This document shows, one piece after another, positions 57,701 through 64,000 of a stretch of DNA of 64,000 nt. A program made the position numbers and the translations under genes. This DNA comes from Nelumbo lutea. Taxonomy: Eukaryota > Streptophyta > Magnoliopsida > Proteales > Nelumbonaceae. Position 1 is the first letter of the stretch. Each line of letters starts with the position of its first letter. Under the pieces are notes generated by a model. The model was not told the origin of the DNA. It searched no databases and saw only the letters and a list, made by a program, of their open reading frames with translations. The stretch lies in assembly GCA_022828595.1 (NCBI GenBank), contig JAKGHH010000003.1, positions 59,819,759-59,883,758 of the forward strand, written 5' to 3'.

Positions 57701-59083
57701 ACTTTAGAACTGTTTACAGACTTCTCAGTTGATCAAATGATAAGAAATTGGAAGGAGATTGCAGATTCAGCTCCGGTGAAGAAGACCTCAAGTTCTTGTT
57801 GGGCACCTCCACCTCAAAGGTTTACCAAACTGAATTTTGATGGCAGCAGCATGGGTAATCCAGGGCCTTCCAGAATAGGGGGAGTGATAAGAGATGGAAA
57901 AGGGAACTTTTTAGCTATGTATTCCGGTCCAACTGGGGTGGGCGATTCTCTAAGGGCTGAGATTCTAGGAGCTCTTGAAGGGATCCAAAGGGCTAAGGAC
58001 ATGCATATTAAAAAACTGATCATAGAAGGTTGTTCTGAAATTGTGGTGAATTGGCTAAAAGAGGATAGCTCTAAGCTCTGGATTTACAACAATGAAAAGA
58101 GGAAGTTTAAGTGGATGACTAAGGACATCGAAGTTCATTGCACATGGATAAAAAGAAATGCAAATTCCTTGGCAGATGGGCTAGCTAGACAAGGGGTGAA
58201 CAAAAACTCTCTTTTGGGCTGTGTTGCAAGTTTTTCATGGTTTGGGTGTACATTGGTATAGTAGGGAGTTAAGATTCTTTAGCTTCTTTTCTATGTAACT
58301 TTCTAAGTTCTCAATTATCAATAAAATTTACTGTTATTGATCAAAAAAAATTCAGAGGTAGATCAGGAGGGTGAATATTATTCATTGGAAAGCGTAAATA
58401 AAATCAGCATGCTTGTAAAACTTTGAATCGTGTTGTCTATTTTTATATTTGTTGCAAGTGCTAAATATATTTTCAAGTGTTTTTTTTTGTTATGCTGTCT
58501 AAAATAGTAAATGAGTAAATATTCACTTAAGATTCTCTATTTGGTTGTTTGGCGTTGGTACATTGTATTATGTATGATTGGAGGAAAACTTGGTGTATTA
58601 TGCTATGTTGTACTGATCAAAAAGGGAAAAAAAAACTTGTTATGTTGTGAGCCACCAAATAGTTCGTTGTATGAATTTTAATCTATGGATATTGATGAAG
58701 ATAAAAAGAGAAACAAAAGTTTAGTCTATGGATTGACGATGAAGTACCAAAAAATCATGGGCATTCATGGCTGGAAGAAATGCTATTAACCTTTCTTTTG
58801 CTGTTGACTATTGTGCATGGTTTATCATCTTTTGAACTGTTTTGGCAATTGAAATGGGAAATTCAATGTTTTTTCTTCCATGTTAGAATATGGTATAAAT
58901 TTTGAAGATGGTCTCAAGGTTAATAATGTTTTTATGTTAGAAAATAGTGTTACTTATTTTTTTTATTATTTTAATGTTCTACCAGGTGCTGCTGATTATC
59001 CATGCTTTCCTGCTCTCTTGAAGCAACTTGTTGCTCCTCTGAGCACACAACTATCTGACCGGAGATCTAGTATTGTGAAGCAG
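41032..59083 (+). CDS. CLASP: CLASP, microtubule-associated CLIP-associated protein (5' seven exons; continues beyond window)
   Basis: Coding exons: 41032-41364, 41970-42125, 42261-42323, 44709-44777, 44958-45123, 49328-49489, 58986-59083. They total 1047 bases (349 codons), in frame at every junction, all GT-AG. The product starts MEEALEMARAKDTKERM and follows plant CLASP throughout: TOG/HEAT repeats (NFRVSQGALQALASAAV, SWRVREEFARTV, GVREAAISCIEEMY), a Ser/Lys-rich linker (exon 5), then the start of the CLASP_N TOG domain (YSEKELIREIEKIASTLVPE, KDWSLRIAAMQRVEG, LSTQLSDRRSSIVKQ). CLASP binds tubulin through TOG domains, stabilises cortical and mitotic microtubules, and in Arabidopsis shapes cell division and expansion. 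Plant CLASP is about 1440 residues, so roughly three quarters lies to the right. The start ATG has no upstream in-frame alternative with homology. Introns 3, 5, 6 and 7 are swollen by transposons. No disabling mutation is seen in the exons. Confidence 0.95.
41970..42125 (+). CDS. CLASP: CLASP exon 2
   Basis: 52 codons, VSSPTIIVERAG to QRVILPP. Acceptor TTACAG, donor GTATGT. Confidence 0.95.
42261..42323 (+). CDS. CLASP: CLASP exon 3
   Basis: 21 codons, ILQMLNDTNP to AAISCIE. Acceptor CATATAG, donor GTGAGT. Confidence 0.95.
42685..42725. repeat. (AT)n microsatellite in CLASP intron 3
   Basis: An AT dinucleotide run of about 40 bp. Confidence 0.9.
42726..44708. other. Rest of CLASP intron 3
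   Basis: Apart from the Copia gag fragment, this is AT-rich sequence. 42830-43000 is rich in GATCC/GAATTC/TCGGATAT motifs, like subterminal hAT sequence, without resolved ends. Nothing else is recognised up to the acceptor TATTTCAG at 44708. Confidence 0.45.
43245..43720 (-). pseudogene. Ty1/Copia-type gag fragment in CLASP intron 3
   Basis: Minus-strand reading gives GAITTTKLDGTNYLTWSQSI, EIYVRSRGKWGCTIDAK, then ILAKDEVTLSQAYAMVSSEE SRR and VVCEYCKKHS. This is the order of plant Copia gag/UBN2 proteins: KLDG.NY..W, a region ending in EEsRR, and a CX2C zinc knuckle start. Several stops interrupt it and no protease or pol follows. It lies antisense to CLASP and would be removed with the intron. 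Confidence 0.75.
44709..44777 (+). CDS. CLASP: CLASP exon 4
   Basis: 23 codons, EMYTQAGPQFRDEL to NLPISM. Donor GTGATC. Confidence 0.95.
44958..45123 (+). CDS. CLASP: CLASP exon 5
   Basis: 55 codons plus one base, VKDINARLARIEPKVRSSDG to MSLSG. Encodes the basic Ser/Lys-rich linker between TOG domains. Donor GTTAGC. Confidence 0.93.
45471..45935 (+). repeat. 155-bp unit in three near-identical tandem copies (CLASP intron 5)
   Basis: ATGTTTATCAAGATATGGCA starts at 45471, 45626 and 45781, and each unit ends AATAGGGTTGGTT except that the first copy is entered from unrelated sequence. The period is exactly 155 bp and no difference between copies was noticed by eye. The units contain no recognisable coding sequence. 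Confidence 0.92.
46645..47159 (+). repeat. 30-bp direct repeats flanking a 455-bp block (CLASP intron 5)
   Basis: AGAGAGCGCTGCT(G/A)GCTAGGTGG occurs in a 30-bp context at 46645-46674 and 47130-47159 with two mismatches. The block between begins ATCATCATTACAAG. It includes CTAGTAAATGTGCACATATG, close to motifs at 11851 and 11979. It could be an insertion with a duplicated target or a tandem duplication. Confidence 0.65.
47265..48000. mobile_element. GCGCC-rich inverted-repeat element (CLASP intron 5)
   Basis: The left end is packed with AAAAGGCGCGCCTAGGTGC and GCGCCTTGCC motifs, and 47340-47410 forms an imperfect palindrome around GGCGCACGCCTGG. The right part (47945-47990) has GCGCCTTGCTTAAAAAGG and GTGCGCCTCGCC. 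An AT-rich core separates them. This resembles a non-autonomous DNA transposon. Target duplication was not resolved. Confidence 0.5.
48001..49327. other. Remainder of CLASP intron 5
   Basis: 48120-48300 contains repeated AATAAGTACTTATTTT/AAATAAGCACTT motifs of unknown origin. 48460-48620 has GGATC/GAATTCAATCC motifs ending in GCATCCCTAGT, like a hAT terminus. No gene is recognised. The acceptor is CTGTATAG at 49327. Confidence 0.45.
49328..49489 (+). CDS. CLASP: CLASP exon 6
   Basis: 54 codons in phase 1-1, GESDATEKPVDPIKVYSEKE to EGLVFG. Begins the CLASP_N TOG domain. Donor GTTTGT. Confidence 0.95.
49545..50045 (+). repeat. Nested tandem duplications in CLASP intron 6
   Basis: A unit starting TGTTAGATTTTGCTTG at 49545 repeats at 49671 (period 126). 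An overlapping unit starting ACTAGAAATCATTATTTG at 49747 repeats at 49897 (period 150). The shared sequence TTGTTGGGAGGCTGCTAATC thus occurs three times. The units carry the LINE fragment described next. Confidence 0.88.
49600..50830 (+). pseudogene. Degraded LINE ORF2 3' part (zinc-binding and RNase H)
   Basis: Plus-strand translation, with frame changes, gives WEAANQVINTCEIL, WSLSPHVCVLCSKNGESANH and YASQVWQHFFSLVGEV. This is the zf-RVT region of plant LINE ORF2 (CxLC...E...H...W). 50400-50580 follows with FHLGNPGESGVGGVFRDCGG and LRAELTALLQGLK, the first half of a LINE RNase H. Internal duplications and multiple stops show it is dead. No EN or RT remains. Confidence 0.75.
50831..51085. other. 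CLASP intron 6 between LINE remnants
   Basis: Short stretch with no recognisable feature, ending in a T-rich tract just before the LINE target duplication. Confidence 0.5.
51100..52439 (+). pseudogene. LINE ORF1-like protein
   Basis: Two overlapping frames, 51100-51999 (299 codons) and 51993-52439 (148 codons), are separated by a frameshift. The first opens with the ATG formed at the target-duplication junction. Residues about 10-65 (WSLVELLLTLQ, SHDIWKQDK, CSVKSFARKR, IPHKVIWYL) resemble the segment upstream of the zinc-binding region of LINE ORF2, so the 5' end may be chimeric. Residues 150-200 (RKGWFITITEFFGDRKQM, CLPEGKQTQGWATFADELQ) and the second frame (FSIKLVGLPFHLWNESNLGS, IFKMLGGEMEEI) match the DUF4283-type RNA-binding protein of plant LINE ORF1. 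Such proteins bind element RNA. Confidence 0.7.
52440..54106 (+). other. LINE region between ORF1 core and ORF2
   Basis: Short frames continue (52719-52994, 53011-53367, 53486-53809, 53844-54071), mostly charged E/K/G-rich sequence as in the C-terminal part of plant LINE ORF1. The last (VEGDKSFGLRKERRKGNM) ends 35 bp before ORF2. No domain is recognised. Confidence 0.55.
53663..53916 (+). repeat. 127-bp tandem duplication inside the LINE
   Basis: ATCCAGAAGGAAGAAGGTAG starts at 53663 and again at 53790. The two 127-bp units differ at only a few bases. Because 127 is not a multiple of three, the duplication shifts the reading frame of the ORF1 tail. Confidence 0.9.
54107..54790 (+). pseudogene. 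LINE ORF2: endonuclease domain
   Basis: Starts MRIISWNVKGLGSARKRAVI. The apurinic-type endonuclease nicks the target DNA to prime reverse transcription. Visible motifs are SWNVKGLGS, LLQETK, NVYGPNDYRERRKLW, CLGGDFNVIR and, in a later frame, SDYWPIVL, where the usual SDH.P reads SDYWP. Frame changes occur near 54290 and 54710. The domain order and length are normal for a plant L1. Confidence 0.88.
54791..56576 (+). pseudogene. LINE ORF2: linker and reverse transcriptase
   Basis: The linker (RFENLWLEHSEF, WRQKSRCKWLKEGDRNTK) leads into RT at about 55250. RT motifs in order: SKAPGLDGFTMAFYQ, LVPKKSDATHPKDYRPISL, NNQGSFVKGRQITNRILVAN, KLDLEKAYD (first catalytic Asp), RGIRQGDPLSPFLFTL, FADDTILF (56163-56174), LNYLGLPLG. 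A stop codon (TAG, probably from CAG) immediately precedes FADD, another lies near 55934, and one at 55229. The enzyme would copy element RNA at the nick. Confidence 0.92.
56577..57570 (+). pseudogene. LINE ORF2: zinc-binding (zf-RVT) region
   Basis: Frames at 56648-56848 and 56867-57544 encode EEGLGIGNIRSRNLVLLGKW, NLTKFWEHIWVGDSALKDQF, then VWCQPIPPKVGSFCWEAFLE, CLSPNWCVLCKSDGESGYHL and GIWEWLTSLFGC. The Cys-His cluster is normally CxxC...H...C. A stop at about 57545 separates it from RNase H. Confidence 0.85.
57571..58263 (+). pseudogene. LINE ORF2: C-terminal RNase H
   Basis: A 231-codon frame holds KLNFDGSSMGNPGPSRIGGV, LRAEILGALEGI, KKLIIEGCSEIVVNWL and NANSLADGLARQG. Asp, Glu and final Asp are present. 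The third acidic position, usually EGDS, reads EGCS. It would remove RNA from the RNA-DNA hybrid. The 3' UTR and A8 tail follow. Confidence 0.88.
58366..58985. other. End of CLASP intron 6
   Basis: AT-rich intron sequence to the acceptor CTACCAG at 58985. Nothing else recognised. Confidence 0.6.
58986..59083 (+). CDS. CLASP: CLASP exon 7
   Basis: Completes the Gly codon of exon 6 and encodes AADYPCFPALLKQLVAPLST to SSIVKQ. Ends in phase 0 with donor GTTTGT. The next exon, expected to encode the HLLCLLSKEL region, is not present before the window ends. Confidence 0.95.
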
Positions 59084-59512
59084 GTTTGTTGGCACTTTAA
59101 CTGGATGGGCTGAATAATTCACTAGTGGAAAGAATTGAAAACATACAACGTATTTGTTCTTTATTGTTCCATGCTGACTTTTTTGAATAGCCCAGCCATC
59201 CACTCCCCCAGCAACCCTACCAACTTTCACCAATCAGGTTTCCCCTTGATCAAAGATCACCACGTCATCTTTCTCTTCCCCCTGATATGCCAATGTTCAA
59301 AGGATATTTCTCTTCCAATTCCCAAAACAATCTTCTTGCAACATCTCACCCCCTTAAAAAAAAGTTAATCCTAGTATCTTGCTTACTTGGACTTCAGTTT
59401 CGACTATTTTTTTTTCCAAATCCATAATTCCTTCTATTTTCCTTGATCAAATCACTTTCTCATCTTTCTCTTCCCCCTTTTGCAAACTCTCCCTATATTT
59501 CACCCTTATCCC
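59084..59512. other. Start of CLASP intron 7
   Basis: CT-rich and AT-rich intron sequence. No element recognised. Confidence 0.5.
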
Positions 59513-59762
59513 CTTGTACCCAAGGTTCTAATTATCGATACACATCGATATGGTGGATGGGCATATTGGGTGTTCCGAACCCATACACCACCTTTTTTTA
59601 TTTTTTATTTTTTCAAAACCTGTCCAGAGGGATCGGTTTAAGGCTTTTCTACCCCCTGATATGCCAAAGTTCATATATTTTGCATATCAGTGGGTCACCG
59701 ATATGATACATATTGGCCAATACGGGCCGATACATGAGAAAATCTTGAACCTTGCTTGTATC
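59513..59762. mobile_element. CAAGGTTC-family MITE in CLASP intron 7
   Basis: Element 59521-59754. Its left end is CAAGGTTCTAATTATCGATA and the reverse complement of its right end starts CAAGGTTCAAGATTTTC. Flanks CTTGTACC and CTTGTATC form an 8-bp duplication with one mismatch. Related to 16294-16534. Confidence 0.75.
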
Positions 59763-59838
59763 TCCCCTTCTCCTAACAATTATCTTCTTTTTGAGCACCA
59801 GAAATTGTTTCAAAATTCCTCTAAGGGGGCAAACTCAG

Positions 59839-60200
59839 TGTAGACATTAAATTTTTCATGGGCTCCTAAATGGGCCCTACCCCCATAAACTCAAATTTGC
59901 TCAAAGGCCTTAGTATGGGTCATTCAATTTGGACCATACCCCATACTCTCAAATATGTACATGGGCCTAACATTTCTGCTTTCCTATTACAAATCCATTA
60001 GCATGGTGGAAGGGTCCATCAGGGACCCACTTTGAAGTCAAACTTAAATTCAAATTCAATTTGAATTACAATCTATTGAGTTATGGAAATAATCCAACTA
60101 GAACCCATCTCAAGTCCTAAAGATGGAAATCTAGTCAATAATTAAAGAGAGAATAATTGATTAAAAATCATTCTCTCCACAAATGGTAAATTGCCAACTC
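59839..60200 (+). mobile_element. LTR fragment related to the solo LTR at 3162
   Basis: Begins TGTAGACATTAAATTTTTC and follows 3162-3520 through CATGGGCTCCTAAAT, AATCCATTAGCATGGTG and TTATGGAAATAATCCAA. It stops at about 60200, where LINE sequence begins. The remaining part of the LTR is missing. Confidence 0.75.
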
Positions 60201-60213
60201 TCTCCACAATGAG

Positions 60214-60561
60214 ATGGCTGATGAAGAAGATGTACAACCACTTGCAGTAGTCTTGGCGGATGAGAGGGCATATTGGTTTGGTAGCGAACAGAGGGTACCT
60301 CAACGGGTGTTAGAAGAGGGAGTGGAAGTTTCAAGTTGGGTGTTGCCAAAGCTCCTAGGCATCGTAGACTTTCTAGGGGTGCCAATGAAGGGGATGGAAG
60401 GAATGACAAAGAAGTACCTAGAAGAAATTGAAGGAAAAGTTCTAGAAGAGAAAGGGAAAAGAGGGAGAAGAACAGAGAAAGAACTGTTCAGATTGGCTTG
60501 GGGTCTAAATGAGAAGGCCGGAAGTGCAAGTAGAAGTCAGAAATCGGGAAAGGGGTGGTGA
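60214..60561 (+). pseudogene. LINE ORF1 C-terminal fragment
   Basis: A 115-codon frame ending VLPKLLGIVDFLGVPMKG, then a charged stretch (KYLEEIEGKVLEEKGKRG). It sits 70 bp before the endonuclease, as the ORF1 tail does in the intron 6 LINE. Domain identity rests on position and composition. Confidence 0.5.
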
Positions 60562-60631
60562 AAGGTTGGAAGAGTTTTTGGGAGGTTTATTTTGTACATA
60601 TCAGACTTAGAGTTTTAGTGTACAGATTGAG

Positions 60632-61205
60632 TTGCTAAAGATAGTGTTATGGAATATAAGGGGTATGAATTCTGGTCGTAGGAGGATGGTGGCTAATGCT
60701 TTTTTGAAAAAATGGAATCCGGGTATATTGTGTCTGCAGGAAACAAAGATGGAAAAATTGAATCAGGCAGTGGTGAGAAGCATTTGGGGGGACCACAACT
60801 GTGATTGGGCAACCCTTCCTGCTCAAAGAACTTCGGGGGGGGGATTCTGGTGGTGTGGGACACTGAGGTGGTTTCAGTGAAGGACAAATTCGTAGGGCAG
60901 TTCTCGATCTCTTTATGCCTCCAGGCACAGAACAGAGATTGGGAATGGATTTTAATTGTGGTCTATGGTCCAAATGAAGAGGGGTTGAGAAGTTTGTTTT
61001 GGGAGGAACTAGATGAGACAAGAAGAAAATGGAATCTTCCTTGGGTCATAGGGGGGGATTTTAATACAATCAAAATTTCTTATGAGAAGAAAGGTCACAG
61101 AGAGAATAGGAGGGGAATGATGGGTTTTGCAGAGTTCATTAGGAGATGGGAGCTGGTTGACCTACCTCTGTTTGGAGGAAATACACATGGACAAATAACC
61201 AGGGT
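60632..61205 (+). pseudogene. LINE endonuclease domain
   Basis: Starts MLKIVLWNIRGMNSGRRRM and has LCLQETKMEKLN, VYGPNEEGLRSLFWEELDE and VIGGDFNTIK. A frameshift lies near 60840 in a run of G. It ends YTWTNNQ, where the SDH-containing end should follow but is missing because of the deletion at about 61200-61206. Confidence 0.88.
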
Positions 61206-62130
61206 GGATTAGGTATAGGGAACCTAATAAAGAAAAACAAGGCCCTCCTAGGGAAATGGCTGTGGAGATTCCCTTGTGAGGAAGAAAGGTTGTGGCACAG
61301 GGTCATTAAAAGCTTACATGGTGATGCAGATAACGGTTGGGATGCAAAATTAGCCCCCAATGCAGCTCCATCCTCTCCTTGGAAGGCAACCTTTGAGGTA
61401 TATCCAACTTTTCTTCAATTTATCAGGTTTGATGTTGGTTGTGGCAACAAAGTTTTATTCTGGGAAGACCTTTGGGTTGGGGATGTGCCTCTTATGTTCA
61501 ATTTCCCAGACCTCTACTCTTTATCAAACTATAAAAACAAACCTGTTGCTAGGTTTGGTGTGCTTTCAGAATCAGGGGTGTCTTGGGATTTTGGCTTTAG
61601 AAGAGGGTTGAGGAAAAATGAGTGCGAGTCTCTAGTGCTGTTGATTTCAACACTTGAGAGGGTCTACTTGGACCAATCTATAGCTGATTGTAGAGTGTGG
61701 TCCCCAACTTCTGATGGTTTATTTTCCTGTGCATCTTTCTTTGGTTTGCTCACTCATATTAACCCTATGGGAGTGAACTTCCCAGTGAGAGAAATTTGGA
61801 CTAAACCGATCCCTCCAAAAGTACAAGCTTTTTGTTGGGAAGTGTTCCTAGGGAAGGTAAACACTTGTGATGTGCTACAGAAAAGGAGGCCAAACAATTG
61901 CCTCTCTCCTCATGTGTGTCCTTTGTTTGGGATGTGGTGAAACTCTAACCCACTTGCTATTATCCTGCTCTTTTGCTTCTGGTATTTGGAATGTTGTTTG
62001 CTCTCTCTTTGGATGCAGATGGGCTCCCCCACAGGATGTGGTAAATCTATTCAGCCCCTCTTTCCTGTATCAACGGAAGAAAGGGGGAAAATGTATATGA
62101 AAGGCAGTGAGAGCAGCTACAGTATGGACT
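61206..62130 (+). pseudogene. LINE post-RT and zinc-binding region
   Basis: GGLGIGNLIKKNKALLGKWL continues in the frame of the endonuclease remnant. 61290-61940 encodes VGCGNKVLFWEDLWVGDVPL, IWTKPIPPKVQAFCWEVF and NNCLSPHVCPLF, matching the intron 6 LINE from 56672 onward. A frameshift near 61920 moves the second Cys/His part (CGETLTHLLLSCSFASGIWN) to another frame. Confidence 0.85.
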
Positions 62131-62879
62131 ATTTGGGAGGAAAGAAACCTAAGAATCAGCTACAGTATGGACTATTTGGGAGGAAAGAAACCTAAGAATC
62201 TTTTCAGGAAAAAGCAAAACAATGGAGGGAAGTTTTCGAAGCCATAAAAATTTCCCAAGAGAGAACAAACAACATTCTTTTCAGGAAAAAGCAGACATTG
62301 GGTGAAGACCATGGAGATTTTTAGAAACTACTCCACGAATGAGATACCAAGGAATTGGGCTGAAATAGCATAAACAGATGTACCCAAAGTTCTTGAAAGC
62401 ATGGAGTGGAAGCCACCAGCACGGAACAAACTAAAACTGAATTTCGATGGGAGTTCTCTTAGCAACCCTGGAAGGGCAGGCATGGGGATGGGGGTGTGTT
62501 TAGAAATTATCTGGGTGTGGTGGTGGCACTCTAAAGATGTCTGAGCAGATAGGAACAACGGACTTAGAAATTGAAGGAGACTCTCTATTGGTCATTTCTT
62601 GGCCAAAAACATCACATCAGCACCTTGGAAGCTCAAGTTTATTTTCAGAGAAATTGACACACTTGCAAGGAAGTTCAACTCTCAGTTTGGTTGGGTTAAA
62701 AGGGATGCAAATGGGATAGTGGATACCCTAGCAAAACAAGGGGCAAATAGATCTTCATTGTATTGGGCAGAATTGTGACTGATTGTTGGAGATTGCAATT
62801 TCCTATGTAATCTTTAGCTATTGTATCTTAATCTCTCTGTTATTAATGAAAGATTTTTACTGATAAAAATAAAATAAAA
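62131..62879 (+). pseudogene. LINE RNase H remnant and 3' end
   Basis: A 48-bp duplication (ATCAGCTACAGTATGGACTA, near 62108 and 62156) precedes a broken RNase H: KLKLNFDGSSLSNPGRAGMG near 62430 and FGWVKRDANGIVDTLAKQGA near 62690. The middle has stops. The 3' UTR follows. Confidence 0.75.
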
Positions 62880-64000
62880 TACAAAGTGGGAAATGGTAGG
62901 AGGGTTCTTTTTTGGAAGGATAACTGGTGTGAAGAGGGTCCCTTAAAAAATGTTTTTCTGGACCTGTTTGAAATCACCACAAACAAAAATGTTTGTGGCT
63001 GACTGTTTAGCCAAGTAAGGGGCAACGAGGGAACGTATTGGGCTCAGTTGTAATCTTTTTTAAGTTTTTGTAGGGTTGGAGAGGTCGCAGCTTGTGCCTC
63101 TCAAAGTGTCTCATGTAAAAGTTGCTTCTATTTTCTTTCTCTAATAAATTCTTCATTTATCACAAAAAAAAAATCACCACAAACAAAAATGCAACTGTTG
63201 CTGAATGTTTGGAAAGGCAGAATGGTCATTGCTCTTGGAACCCTCAGTTCAGAAGAAATTTAAATGATTGGGAGGTAGCATCCTTAATCAGATTGCTCCA
63301 GCTTCTGTATGACTCGAACATATCGGGAATAGGGGAAGATAAAAGAGTGTGGAGTTTTGAGAAGTCAGGTATGTTCTCTGTAAAAGCGTTTTTTAAAGCA
63401 GTTTCAGAGGAAGCTATATCTTTCCCAAGTCAGAGAATATGGGTTAGAACTGTGCCTTCAAAGATAGCCTTTTTTGTTTGGCTAGCCGTGCTGGATAAGA
63501 TTCTAACCAAGGATAATTTAGTCAAAAGAGGGTTAGAAGTGGTAGACATGGCATGTCCCCTATGTATTGGGAATGTGGAATCATCTAGTCATCTGATGTG
63601 GTTAAGAGTGGTGGAACTATTTGGTGCTAAGCTATGTTTCCCGGAAGATGTTAGGGGACTCATGGAAGCTTGGTGGGTGAGTGGTCTGAGTAAATCTGGA
63701 AAGGTGGCTTGGAGTATTATTCCTGCAGCTGTTCTGTGGGCTGTGTGGAGTGAAAGAAATAACAGATTATTTGAAGGAATTCAAAAATCAAAAGGAGATG
63801 TTCTGAGGAAAATTATGGGGATGATCCACTCATGGCTGACTGTACACCCATTGTTTAAAGACAGACATCCAAGTGTTTTTTTTGAGTCTAACTTTTTGTT
63901 TGTAAGGAGGTAGTAGCTTTTTTGTTTAGGGGATTGAGGGCTGTATGGGGCTTTTTTGGTTTCTTTGTATATACTCTGTTCATTTCTCTTTGTACGGGGG
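62880..64000 (+). pseudogene. Second LINE 3' fragment, continuing to the window edge
   Basis: NGRRVLFWKDNWCEEGPLKN at 62890 continues, after a 179-bp insertion, at 63171 with TTNKNATVAECLERQN, DKRVWSFEKSGMFSVKAFF, RIWVRTVPSKIAFFVWLAV and MACPLCIGNVESSSHLMW. Then come WAVWSERNNRLFEGIQ and a stop at 63911-63913. This is the zf-RVT region and C-terminus of a different LINE lineage that has no RNase H. The frame is open from the insertion to 63913, though the segment after SSHLMW appears shortened. EN and RT are absent. Confidence 0.85.
62992..63170 (+). mobile_element. 179-bp truncated LINE end inserted in another LINE
   Basis: The host sequence AAATCACCACAAACAAAAAT plus G is present at 62971-62991 and again at 63171-63191 (21 bp, identical). 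Between them lies FVADCLAK, a stop, then GATRERIGLSCNLF, which is the C-terminus of a LINE RNase H, followed by a 3' UTR and a short A tail. This is a strongly 5'-truncated LINE copy with its target duplication. Confidence 0.92.

Larger units (their letters stand above)
51086..58365 (+). mobile_element. LINE (L1-type), 7.25 kb, with 15-bp target duplications
   Basis: The 15-mer TTCAGAGGTAGATCA is present at 51086-51100 and again at 58351-58365, directly after an A8 tail. This defines an insertion of 51101-58350. The element is in the same orientation as CLASP, inside intron 6. It encodes an ORF1-like protein, then ORF2 with endonuclease, RT, zinc-binding segment and RNase H. Many stops and frameshifts are present, so it is inactive. 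The perfect duplication shows the insertion itself has not been rearranged. Confidence 0.93.
60201..62879 (+). mobile_element. LINE lacking its reverse transcriptase (CLASP intron 7)
   Basis: 5'-truncated L1-type LINE in the same orientation as CLASP. It contains the ORF1 C-terminus, the endonuclease, then directly the region downstream of RT, the zinc-binding segment and a partial RNase H. It ends ACTGATAAAAATAAAATAAA near 62878. No clear target duplication was found. Confidence 0.85.

Noticed and set aside
59084..64000. CLASP exon 8
   Set aside because: No sequence encoding the expected continuation after SSIVKQ was found in any frame; the exon must lie beyond the window.
1..64000. A new defence, biosynthetic or regulatory system
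   Set aside because: Apart from CLASP and a dead LysM gene, everything recognisable belongs to known transposon classes. No cluster of novel cooperating genes is present.

Overview
The window is nuclear DNA of a flowering plant. It is AT-rich, has GT-AG introns, and holds one conserved plant gene surrounded and invaded by plant-type transposons (Ty3/Gypsy Tat lineage, Ty1/Copia, LINE, hAT, Mutator-like MITEs). The species cannot be named from the sequence. No operons, CRISPR arrays or other prokaryotic features are present, and no new biochemical system was found. The unusual content is the transposon architecture.

Layout. 1-24 kb is gene-poor. It holds a hAT MITE (1553-2067), a solo LTR (3162-4061), a long-TIR Mutator-like MITE with a perfect 9-bp target duplication (5259-5805), an AGTACTTTT-type minisatellite (8165-8710), a hAT transposase relic (13.2-14.6 kb, plus), a dead LysM-protein gene (15946-16279, minus), a hAT non-autonomous element with a perfect 8-bp target duplication (16781-17666), a Copia gag scrap (18.1-18.3 kb) and a second hAT relic (20.2-24.2 kb, minus).

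24264-40561 reads as one hAT element with matching terminal repeats and an almost perfect 8-bp target duplication. Its C-terminal transposase half survives at 25.5-26.7 kb. The interior is filled by a minus-strand Tat-lineage Ty3/Gypsy complex (26735-38772): two gag-bearing internal regions in the same orientation sharing one LTR, a degenerate pol with two RNase H domains, and an antisense ORF between integrase and LTR. The shared LTR is split by an oppositely oriented LTR element that carries only gag-protease (28460-31912).

41032-59083 holds the first seven coding exons (349 codons, frame intact across every junction) of a CLASP gene, the plant microtubule-associated CLIP-associated protein. 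The remainder lies beyond the right edge. Its introns are swollen. Intron 3 has a Copia gag fragment. Intron 5 has a 155-bp unit in three tandem copies. Intron 6 has a degraded LINE tail and a 7.25-kb LINE bounded by 15-bp target duplications. Intron 7 has a MITE, an LTR fragment, a LINE that lost its reverse transcriptase, and another LINE tail into which a 179-bp LINE end inserted with a 21-bp target duplication.

CLASP is the only gene here that looks functional. Every transposon ORF examined is interrupted or lacks catalytic residues.
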